This document shows, piece after piece, positions 33,701 to 44,000 of a stretch of DNA of 49,219 nucleotides; the first letter of the stretch is position 1, and each line of letters begins with the position of its first letter. The notes under the pieces were generated by a model. It saw only the letters and a list, made by a program, of their open reading frames with translations. It made no database searches and was not told the origin of the DNA. The position numbers were made by a program, and so were the translations under genes. Where the stretch lies: positions 6,932-56,150 of the forward strand of contig CDMY01000536.1 in assembly GCA_001179505.1 (NCBI GenBank), in the 5' to 3' direction. The DNA is from Vitrella brassicaformis (lineage: Eukaryota; Sar; Vitrellaceae).

Positions 33701-36700
33701 GGTCTGCTACGGTCGCCGTGGTGACCCCCACTGCCAGGGGGCTCACACACCACTGCGCACTACCCCTCAGCAGGCCATCGTCCCGCTGCACACACAAAGA
33801 CAGACAAATGAGAAGAGACACCAGGTGCAGGCAAAACAAAATCGACACGCTGGTCTGGTCTTGTCTATCCAATATATTGGACCTACCTGTGTCGGACCGC
33901 CCTGAATGTCGACCACTCCTAAGATGCGAAGCGGCTCGACAACAGTGAATCGACGAAGCGTCTGGACCGACGGCACCTGCACCCCCTCCTCCACCATGTG
34001 CACTCTCGTCCCGGCTGCTTCCCGCAGCCCCTTGTGAGGCAGATACACCACCACGCTCACACCATGCACCTCAGGCCGCACCTCAACCAGCCTCTCGTCC
34101 GCAAAAGAATCATCGCGCCGACGAGCCGTGCCCACAGCGATCCTCTCGTACGTGACTTCAGCGCAGGCAAGGACAGCATCTTGGGGGTGGTCGACGCCGC
34201 GCAGGAACGTCTTGGCAGAGGCGCCCAGGGAGACGACGTCCACATCGATCGATGACGCCCATGACGGGTCGACCTGACTGCCTCGCGTGACGGCCTTGCC
34301 TCGACCTAATGGCTTCCCGTTCAGCAGGCCAGTGATGGCGGCAAACTCCGCAAAGGCTCTCCTGGCTGCGGGAAGCTCCAGGCCGACCTCGAATGGCTGT
34401 ATCCTTGCGAACACGTGTGCCGAAGGGCCCTTGGGTGAGGGGGGCGGTGCGGGCGGTTGTGCCGGCTGCCGACCATCGTGGTCAAGCGCAGCAGCTGCCT
34501 CATCTGCCTCGCCGCTCCCGCCTCCCGCTGGTGGTGCAGGCTGACGTCGATGGAAGACCAGGCAGAAGAAGTGCGACACCGCCTCTTGCTCAAGCACATC
34601 CCTCCCAGGCGCCTCCTCCAGCTCAGCCACAAGTCGGTCCTCAATCGAGGGCTTCGCGTCGCTCTCAGCCTCGAAGAACTCGCTGTCCTCAGCCGCATCG
34701 TCGTGCGGCGCATTGGAGGCCGACGAGGGTGCGACGAGCGATCGCGGGGTCTCCTCGCCGCCAGCCAGGAGGGCGTCCACCTCGGTCAGCGTGCCGGCCG
34801 ACCTCTCGCTGAAGCTCCGGCGCTTCATGCTGCCGGTGGTGCGTGAGCGGTCCTTGTCGCCCTCGAGCCGCTTGAGGAACTCCAGGCCACTCTGCCGCTG
34901 AACTGACTGCGTCCGAGGCTCACGCTGAGACGCCGAATTGACCTCACTGCTGTCCTCCCGTGCGCTCACACTCCCGCTCTGCCCGTCAGAGGGAACCTGG
35001 CCTGCCGCAGCACTCGCAACCTCGCTGCTGGCATAACTGACCGCATCCTCCCGCTCCATAGGGCCGCTAACATCGCCGTCACGCCGCCTGAAGTCTCTTT
35101 GATAGCCAGCCCACAGCCTGGTCGGCCTCCCTTTGACGGCGTCGTAGGCAGCGAATGACGCGCTCTTGACCACAAAGGCTGAGACACCATAGCGGTGCAC
35201 TGCCACGCTGTCCGGACGCCCTGCCGTTTCATCAGCCGAGGGAGCGTTCTCGTTGCTGCCTTCGTCTGCGTGTGGCGTCCCTCCCTCTGCTTGGGTCCTC
35301 TCGAGCGTTGCCGCCTGCTGCAGCTGCAGAAAGACGCTGAAGGTAGACAGCGACGCAACTGTCATGGCGTGCTGGTCTGGCTGCTCGGCTGATGACTGCA
35401 GCTGTCTCTTGAGCCGCCCCGTGACAGTCCCCACCCGCAGGCGGAGGCTAATGGCCGTGATGATTGGAGGGGCGCTGCCGTGAGACTGGAGCCGACGGTC
35501 TTCAGAGAAAGATGACCCACGGCTATCCAGCTGCACCACCGGAGCTGAAGGGTCCCCACGGGCGTCTCGCGGTGGGCCACCAGGGTGTCGGGGCGGCTTC
35601 GGCGCACGTACAGGGGGCTCCGTTGCAGCGGGAGAGGGAACTGACGGTGAGTCCTGCAGGCAAGCAGGCAGGCAGGCAGGCAGACACACAGGGTCAGCCC
35701 AGCCAGCCCCATTGTCTAGCTAGCTAAGAAACCGTGTCGTGTGGCATCTATCGTGCTTACCGGTTTGGTGACACTTTCTCGCCCTCCATCTCTCTGCTCG
35801 ACAGCAGCGGCATCCCCAGGTCGGTGTGCAGGGGTGTCCCATACGGGCGGGGGGAGGGAGTAGGGCGAGGGCGGCCCCGAGTGGTGGTCAGATAGATGCA
35901 CACCACGGCCAGTGGACATATCCACGCCGCCCACCGCCCCCTGCTCTCTCTGCGGACTCTGCATGGCGTCGAGCAGCGCCGCCAGGGCGCTCAACTGGTT
36001 GATGCTCATCTGCCACTGCACTTGCTGCACGTCCATCGCACAGTCGAGACAATAGGACGCCCTGGATGGCGGCTGCGATGCATCACACGCCGGATCAGCT
36101 GCAGACGACCCACCCTCCGTCTTCGACCCCACCTTCTCTGGCCGGTGGGCGAGGTCGACAAAAGCCGAGGCATCCAGAGGCACAAGAATGTACCGATTGC
36201 GTGGAGCCCTGTCGGCGACGAGGCCGATCCTGGACCGCATGAGCCGTTGATAGCGCCTGGAGGACGGCAGCAGGTCGGTGGTGCTGATAAGGTCACACGC
36301 ACCGGGGTTGACATACACAGAGAGGTCGCTCAGACGAGTGATCTTCTGCAAGCCCCTTCTTCTCTTGGCGGCGCCAGCAGCTGGTGCGGCCACCGCGGAC
36401 AGGGTGAGCTGAGAGAAGCTGGCGCCAGCTCTGACGGGGCGACTGGGTGAGGTCACGCTGTCCTCCAGGACCACATGCACCGACGACACCGACACGTGCA
36501 GCAGCCGCAGCAGACCCAGCCAGATGCGCGGAAACACATCGCTGAACGGATTCTCGGTGGCAAACACACTGTCACCACCACGGGCAGCACCCTCCCTGGC
36601 CGGTGGCTGCAGCATGGAGCTGCTGCCGTCATCGCCTGCAGCCTCGCGTGTGGGGTCTTGCCGGACCAAGACGAGGAAGACGCTGTCGACCTTGAGGGTC

Positions 36701-36909
36701 AGATTTGCTGTGCGCCAGAGCAGGTTCCAGGGGATGGACACCTCCAGCCGGCCGACATAGCCCGAGTCGAGCCGCAGAGCTGCCGACTGACCGATGGGCT
36801 GGCGCTTGACGGTCAGGTTTTCCAGCACGATTGGCTCATGCCAGCCATCCCATGTGACGCGCAGGTTGTCGAGATCGGCGATGAAGGCGCGAAGGACCCT
36901 CGATAGCAT
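21775..36909 (-). CDS. VPS13-like bridge lipid-transfer protein (chorein family)
   Basis: Fourteen exons (minus): 35761-36909, 33887-35653, 32065-33785, 31902-31993, 28724-31815, 27919-28614, 27625-27825, 27345-27545, 26960-27264, 25519-26869, 23090-25429, 22855-22979, 22692-22761, 21775-22611; phases agree throughout, about 4,648 aa. The N-terminus MLSRVLRAFIADLDNLRVTW...LENLTVKRQPI, then GRLEVSIPWNLLW, matches the chorein domain that starts VPS13 proteins, which form a hydrophobic groove moving lipids at membrane contact sites. The region around 25600-28500 reads like the beta-rich adaptor-binding (SHR/VAB) part, with repeated LPLQ and FDFHKASSLHLDV-type strands. Near the C-terminus LREADFRWDPI...FVFSIDVMGTPLSRIKSIGY fits the VPS13 C-terminal pattern. 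Many Ser/Gly/Pro-rich insertions make it longer than the usual 3,000-4,000 aa. The two introns 27826-27918 and 26870-26959 are multiples of three and stop-free. Which VPS13 subtype it is cannot be told. Confidence 0.85.
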
Positions 36910-37140
36910 GTACCTGACAGACAAGACACCACATGATATGATATGGACACACAAAAGTAAGTGCTGCAGGCTGGCTGCAGCACTGCATGTAGCGGGCAGA
37001 ATCCGTCCTTTGATGACATCCTACTGACTGTACGCCGGTGAGCACCTGAGTAAGGAACGCAGCACCATGGTCCTGTTTGTTCTTCCACAATCAATCAATG
37101 ATCTCGATACACAACAGAAGCTACCCCATAGGTGCGCTGC
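36910..37140. promoter_or_regulatory. Divergent upstream region of VPS13-like and IMPase genes
   Basis: 231 bp between two opposing start codons. It is less GC-rich than its flanks and contains ATGATATGATATGG and TCAATCAATGAT sequence. A splice-acceptor-like CTGTCAG lies directly before the VPS13 ATG on its strand, so a 5' UTR intron is possible. Confidence 0.4.
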
Positions 37141-39570
37141 ATGACCACGACGATTGCTGCTGAAAGGGAAGAAAGTCTTGAAGCTAAGCTCGCAAATGGA
37201 TCGCCCTCAGCCGCAAGCGGCAAAGCTGTTCCCATTCCGCCAAAGAGAAGGGTGCAAGGAGGAAGTTTCAAGATGCGATGGATAACGAGGCCGCTGCTGC
37301 CACTCATCGTGTGCTCAGCAGTTGTGTTGGCAGTCAGGCACTCATCCAGATCTGACTCGCACCTGGCACCCGAGGCAGATGACGCATCGCAGGCAAGCTT
37401 ACTGAGCACGGACCGCTCGCAATCATTGATTTTGCGTTTGCCTGCGGATGGGATGAGTCCTCTGCAGTTTCAAGGCATGGGCGGCCTCTTTGACCACACG
37501 GATGCAGGTGGGGTGGGAGGAAGCTGTGGTGGATCCGATCCCTGCTTGTCCTTCTCTCCACATGTATGTGGATTGGTGTGGGCTGTGCTGCAGGGACGAG
37601 AGAGGGAGTGGGTCTGTGGGGCGCGTCGTCGCTCTGGCAGATCTTCCATCTCGCCGACGGCAACAGCAGCAGCAGCAACGGGACAGCACCGGTGGACACG
37701 GCTGCCAACGCCACTCGGAAGGAGGCGGAGAGGCCGCCCTCTGAGTATGAGATGGAGAACATACTCGTGGTCAGTTCTCCAGACAGACAGAGAGACAGAC
37801 AGACAGACACACACGACCCGGTGGTTGGTATGTCTGTGTGTGTGTGTGTGTGTTTGTTGTCAGATAGCGAAGAAGGCCGCAATCCTCGGCGGCAATACGT
37901 ACGTCCGGCATACATGCACATAAGACAGACAGACAGACAGGGCTGGCTGTCTGGCATCTCCCTCCTCCTTGTTTTGTCAGGTTGACCAAGGCCCAGCGGG
38001 ACCATGCCAATGTGGAGTACCACCAGAAGACCAAGTAAGTGAACGCGCAAACCGAAGCGGATGACTGACTCACCGACCCAGTGACCGTTCCATCACTCTT
38101 GGTCTTGGTGCGTGTGCGTGGGTGTTCTGCAGTCCTCAGGATTTGGTCAGCGAGGTGGATCGGCTGGTGCAGAGGAAGATCAGAGGACTCATCAAACGCA
38201 AGTAGGTGAGGGAGGGAGCGAGGGAGGGAGGGAGTGGCCTACCTGCATGATGGAATGCACACGCACAGAGAGGGATGGCGTGTGTGCTGTGTGTGTGAAT
38301 GCAGTTTCCCCAAGCACGCCTTCCTGGGTGAGGAGGAGGACTTCTCTGCCGCCGAGGGCAGCAGGGGTGCCCTCGATCGAAGGGTGGGTATCCAAAGTAC
38401 CGACACACACGAACCACCCCACATGACCGAACATCCTCTGCCTGCCTGGCTGCCTGGCTGGCTGCAGCTGCACGAGCGGCTGTTGTGGGTCGTCGACCCT
38501 GTGGACGGGACGGTGCGCGATGATGCAGCGAACATCTGATCTGATTGGTAGTGTGCCGCCGTCGTCTCTGTCTGGCACTTGATTCATTGCAGGTCAACTT
38601 CCTGCACGGCTTCCCCTACAGCGTGGTCTCAATCGCTGTCATTCACAAGTGAGTAAGACTCGCCCACCGGACCGGACCCACACACACAGACACACGCAAC
38701 GCTCACTGCAGTCAGTCCCATGGCTTACTTCGCGATGTATGTCGTGTGTTGTGTGTCTGGTGTGGTGTGGTGTCAGGGAGGAGCCGATAGTGGGTGTGAT
38801 ATACGACCCTTCTCGGATGGAGCTCTTCTGGGCGGTGAAAGGCAAGGGCACGTACATCAACAACAGGAAGCAGCTGACTGTGAGTGCGAAGAGCAACTTC
38901 ACCGAGAGCCTCCTGGCCTGCGGGCTGGGCACCACACCGCACCAGAGGGAACCCACTCTCAGGGCAATGATCGGCGTCGCTGGCGAAGCCCAGAGGTGCG
39001 GAAGCAACCCGTGAAGCAAGGCAGCGTGTCAAGCCCAGAGATGAGTGGGTCGTTCTGTGGCCGTCATCTCTCTGTGGTGTCTTGTGTTGTGGTGTGTTGT
39101 GTTGTGTTGTGTTGTGTTTCTGTCAGTGTGCGTTGCATGGGCAGTGCGTCTCTGTCTCTGGCCTGGGTGGCGGCGGGGCGGCTCGACGGCTACTGGGAGC
39201 TCGACATGGACGTCTGGGACTCGGCCGCCGGCAGCCTCATGGTCACACACACACACTGAACATCAACTCAACGACACACACACTGTTGGTTGATGCCTGT
39301 GTTGTGTGCACGTCTGCAGGTGACTGAGGCGCAGGGGACAGTCACCGACACCAAGGGGAAGCCATACGCTCTGAGATCAAGGTGATCGAATGGGCGGCGA
39401 GCGAAAGACAGCAACACACCACCCCACCTCTCCCCTTTGTGTCTTCTTATTGTACCTGTCTGTGTGGTGTCAGGAACGTGGCTGCGACGACGGGCGGTGT
39501 GATCCACGACAGGCTGCTGCACCTGCTGCAGGAGACGGTGGCCACCGAGCCCGCCTTCGATGTCACATGA
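37141..39570 (+). CDS. Inositol monophosphatase family enzyme with N-terminal membrane anchor
   Basis: Twelve exons: 37141-37507, 37594-37769, 37864-37898, 37981-38034, 38133-38201, 38305-38383, 38468-38512, 38593-38648, 38777-38995, 39127-39241, 39320-39381, 39474-39570; about 457 aa, ending in TGA. The enzyme family removes phosphate from inositol 1-phosphate or related substrates with Mg2+. Signature residues are present: NPQDLVSEVD, FLGEEEDF (metal-binding Glu), WVVDPVDGT followed by NFLHGFPYSVVSIAV, and WDSAAG near the C-terminus. These are closer to true inositol monophosphatases than to PAP phosphatases. The N-terminal 150 residues are extra: a basic segment, then a hydrophobic stretch (residues of about 47-64, PLLPLIVCSAVVLAV) that looks like a signal anchor, then a Ser/Asn-rich linker. 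The catalytic domain is probably lumenal or in an organelle, which is unusual for this family. The ATG at 37141 gives the anchor; an internal start without it cannot be excluded. Confidence 0.9.
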
Positions 39571-39992
39571 GCTGGACAGGCAGTGCATGTGTGTACGGAC
39601 GGATCAGCAATGGGCAAGCTGTGTGCATCTGTGCTACGAAATAGCCAGAGGGAGAGATAAAGGGACAGACGAGAACAGACGGGCAGGTTATGGTGTACAG
39701 TGGTGGGGTGGGTGGGCTGGGCGAGTATCTATGGAGTGAGTCGGTGCTAGAGCTTAGTGTCCGTAGTAGCTGTCGGTTTAATTGTGGTGTGTCTGTCTGT
39801 CGTCAGAGAGGCGAGGGAGACGCTACTGTGATTGTGACTGTGTGTGTGTGTGTGTGTATGGGTCAGGATCATGTGACCAGACGAAGGGAGCCCACGAAAT
39901 TGAACAGTGGAAGAGTTCGATGCAGGGCATGCACACGGACAAACGACGTCTCCCTGCAGGCAGCCGGGCAGCCAGGCAGGGAGTCATCTCAG
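39571..39992. other. Tail-to-tail intergenic region
   Basis: About 420 bp between the IMPase stop and the dynein light chain stop. It contains a (GT)n tract near 39840-39860 and otherwise unremarkable sequence. Nothing further is supported. Confidence 0.5.
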
Positions 39993-40065
39993 TCAGCACT
40001 TGAACACGAGGATAGCCAGGTTCCCCTGGTAGAAGCAGTACATCAGAGAACCATCCTACACACAT

Positions 40066-40096
<31 letters not shown>

Positions 40097-40612
40097 TCGA
40101 GAGATCGATGTCGGCCAGCACCAATCAATCAGATGCCTATGCTATCCCCCCCCCCCGCACCTGTGCGGTGATGTCAAAGCTGAAGCCCTCCCCCAAGACG
40201 CAGTGCCATTGTGCGCCGTACTGCTTGTCCAATGTGTCCTTTATCAACCGGGACGCATTCTGTGGCACACAGGGAGGGAGGGAGGGAAGACAATCTCACA
40301 GATACATGTAGACACCATGCAACCCAGCCATCCACCCTTCCTTCCCTTTGTTTCTGCCTCAGGGCGCACCTCACCTCCAGGTTGACGCCTGAGGCCCCGG
40401 CGTGTTTATCGATGCCCCCAATGACCACATCCACAACCTCGGTCTGCAGCTCTGAGTTCATGTCCGTGTGCTGATGACGTCGACAGACAGACAGAGAGCC
40501 GGTGACTGACGGAGAGGGAGACCCATGTATGCTGCGTGTTGAGCCCATTTACCTTGATCACGGCTCTCTGCATTTGCTTCTTGAGCTCATTGGGGATGGG
40601 CCGCACCGCCAT
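39993..40612 (-). CDS. DNAL4: Dynein light chain, DNAL4/LC8 family
   Basis: Four exons (minus): 40553-40612, 40375-40470, 40161-40259, 39993-40055; 105 aa, the same length as typical DNAL4. It is a small homodimer-forming light chain of axonemal dynein. Family matches include HTDMNSELQTEVVDVV in the first helix region, LIKDTLDKQYGAQWHCVLGEGFSFDIT with the conserved Trp-His and GEGF, and the C-terminal YCFYQGNLAILVFKC beta strand. The GEGF.F.IT pattern favours DNAL4 over cytoplasmic LC8. The start ATG at 40612 gives MAVRPIPNELKKQMQ; the frame stays open upstream but adds no family sequence. It implies a motile flagellated stage. It is head-to-head with the F-box/WD40 gene. Intron 3 (40056-40160) carries a CA repeat on the plus strand. 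Confidence 0.93.
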
Positions 40613-41016
40613 GCTGCTCCTGAGCTCAGCCCTCCTGGTGGAGGTTTTCTCTTGCAGTGCAGTGCAGAGAGGGAAACAAACCACCGAAATGGACGAAAAT
40701 GACGCCAGGCGACGAGCCAAAGCCCCTTTTTTCCCACTTCGCTCTATTTCTTTTCCCACGCTCCGATCGAGCTGAGGCTCGCACTGGCACGAACGAGGGG
40801 CGAAAGAGGCAGGAGGCATAGCGTGTTGTCGAATCGGGTTGGCATTGCCCATCATCCATCCTCATCAGTCGTCCCGTGGTCATCGGCAAGCAGGACTGAA
40901 CGCTTCACCAGTGTGTGTAATAGGGCGGCGTCGGGCCCTCCTCGTGCCGTTCTTGCTTCAGCCCATCCCCACCAGTCGCTCTCGCCCCTCTCTGTTCACC
41001 ACGCGTCGCGCCGGCC
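40613..41016. promoter_or_regulatory. Divergent upstream region of DNAL4 and F-box/WD40 genes
   Basis: 404 bp between opposing ATGs. It includes a CCCCTTTTTTCCCA stretch and pyrimidine-rich sequence toward the F-box gene. Open frames cross it on the minus strand but show no recognisable sequence. No specific promoter element can be named. Confidence 0.4.
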
Positions 41017-44000
41017 ATGTCATCCTCTTCATCGGAGGGCAATGGGTCCTTTCTGCTGGAGGTGTGCGGACCTGGTGGAGCGGTTGGTGCCCAGCCCACA
41101 GCCACCTGGAGCCTGGACCTTATACCAGGTGGGTCACAGGCCGCGGGATGGATGGATGGATGGGGTGGTGGGCAAAGGAACGAGCCTGACGATGCAATCA
41201 ATGCTTCAGTTGAACCACTCTGGCTGTGTGTGTGTGTGTGTGTATGCTGTTGGGTCTCAGCGGACTGCGCCAACCTGCTGGTGCAGTATACCGATACCAA
41301 GTCGCTCAGCAAACTGACCCTTGTCAATCGGTGGGCACGCGGCACCATTATTTGTGTGGCGACTGTGTGTGTGTGTATGTGGATATACTTCTCTTCTTTT
41401 CTCTTGTCTTGTCTACCCTGCCTGCCTGTCGGACCGTATGCATGGTGCCTGCAGTGTGATGCGAGACCATGCCCTGGACGATGTGCTGTGGGAGCGAGCC
41501 TTCAATCGCAAGTTCAGGAACGCCACGCCCGCGCCCATTACAGGTGAAGGGCAGGAGCGGGTGCCACCCGAACGGCTCGGCTGGTTCAACTGCTTTATAC
41601 GCAAGAGCGTTGAAATGGTGAGAGAGAATGGCGAGGACGCAGGGGATGTCGAATGATAATGGTGGTTGGTTGGTTGGTGTGGATGGCCCAGACTGTGAGG
41701 GGCAAGACTTTGCAGACGGTAGATCGGAATGATGCGTTGAATGAGAACGAGTCTGTGCGGTGAGCGACGGAGCACAAAACACAAAAGACGTACAGGCTCG
41801 ACACGTGCGCACTGGTTCCGGTCTGTGCGTGTGTGTCTGTCTGTCCGTATTTCTTTCTTTCTGTCTGTCTTCAGCCACCTGACTGCGCTGCCTTCGGGCA
41901 TGATTCTTAGCGTTTCGTCCAATGGCATGATCCGCCTCTGGTGAGAGCTGAGCAACCGACATGATGTACTTGACGCCTGGCGCTGAGGTGATTGTCGATG
42001 CGCATGTGTGTGTGCCATGTTTGTTCACAGGGGGTATGACGATATCGTCGAGGAGACGGTTGCGCTCACGACCCACCACATGGCCCCGATCGCCACCCCT
42101 GCCCCAAGCCCCTCCCCCCCAGACCAGACACACCCCGCCCCCGCCCCCGTCCCCGAGAGCAGCCCCGGCTCTCAGCACATGCCAGACCCATCCAGCCCAC
42201 CCCTGCCCGCTTCATCGCCGCCCACGCCACTCACACACGAGTGCCCACACTCCGATGCAGAGTTCGTCCCAACAGATGTGCAGAGTCCCGCCCGCATTGC
42301 CGGCGACTCGCCGCCGCAGCTGGCCGTGTCGCATCCGCAGGGCGGCATCATGATGCAGAGGATGAGCAAGGAGGAGCCGGTCTCCATGGGCAAGCGCGCC
42401 AAGAGGAGACAGCGGTTGGAGAGCAAGAGGGAGCGGGAGGGGGAGATGGCCAGCCTCGCCTCGCCGTCGGATGCCGACGCGGCCGCCGACATGCGGCCGG
42501 TCTCGGCGGACCCTCGGGTGCATCATCAGAAGGGTGGTCGACGCTCGTCCAAGTCCGGCAAGCATGCGATGGCCATAGCGATGCACTCAGATCTGGAGGG
42601 TGAGACGGCCAAGGGGTCGGGCCTGCTGCCGTCGCTGCAAGTATCGCCCCCATGGGCCAACAGCTGTGCGAGTGATGCGAGTGTGGAGTCGTGTGGGCCT
42701 CTGGAGGAGCTGCCCGAGAACGCATTGCTGGCCCTCGACATCCAGGAGGGGTCTCCCGTGGCCCAGCTGCAGCTGTCGACCGATGACATGACTTTGAAGG
42801 TGCCTCCATCGGCGTCGGCGTCCAAGCAAACCAGGGGAACGGGCCAGAAGACGCTCCTCGAGATGGTGCAGGAGTCGACTAAGAAGGGCGGCATCAGCGA
42901 CACCAGCCGCACTTCGTCAATGGAGGCAGACGACGCACCACGCGTCGGACACGACACGCCGCAGCAAGACCCTGCCCGATCCTCCCAATCCCCCTGCCCG
43001 TCACCAGCACCAGATGCCTCCCCATCTCAATCTGCGCTGCCCCTTCCCCCTCCCCCCGGCCCCAATACCTCGTCGGCCAAGCCCGGCGGGCGCAAAGAGA
43101 AGAAGGCGGCCAAACGCGCGGCGATGGAGGAGAAGAAGGCATGGAGGGCCGAGATGGTCAAAAAGAACAAGGCGAAAAAGGGCGGTGTCCTCGAGGCGCC
43201 CTCTCCCATCAGCGCGCCGCCAACCACTAGCAGCAGCCCGGCGGACAACAGGGAGGCGTCTGTCGGCCTGTCAGCCGAGTTCCTGCCGTCGCTTGTGCAC
43301 ATCCAGTCGGTCACTGAGCGCCACCCCGGCTACGCGGCCAACGTTAGCGCGGCGATGCTGGCGGGGAAGCTGATCGACCCGTGTGACGGCAAGGGGCCGC
43401 TGCTGTGCGCGTCGATCGCCGCCGACACCAGGAAGATGATGAGTTGCATGATGCAGAAGGTGCCGCTGTTCGCCAACCGGCACCCGTCTTCGGCTCCGAC
43501 CTTCGACCTAGAGCTGCCGGCCCTGCAGCTGGACATCGTGCCACAGGAGCCGCGCGCTGTCGAGCTGGCGGAAGTGGATGTGGGTGTGGGTGTGACGGCG
43601 GCGCTGTTTAAGAGACTTGGTGAGGAGGAGGAGGGCGGAGATGAGGTCGAGGATTCGTCACAGCCGCGGATCGTTCTCCGCAGGGACGGATCCTCTGACA
43701 GGTGCGTGTGCATTCAGACACGTCTCGCATCGCATATGGCGGTTTCTCCCTTTCACTTGTCTGTCTGCCTGCCTGACTGCGTTGATATGATGCAGCACGG
43801 ATGAGCCGCCACACGCCAGCACCCGAGGCTGGTCGACCGAGACGCTCGGCTCCACCCAACCACCACCCATCGAACCCCTCTCGCCCAGAGACACCCAAGA
43901 GCCTCCCCGCCAAGTCAGTGGCGATTCGACGACATCCGCGTCAGCGGATCTGCGCGTGACGGCAGTGGCCTTGTCTGGAAACGGGTGTCTGATGCTGATC

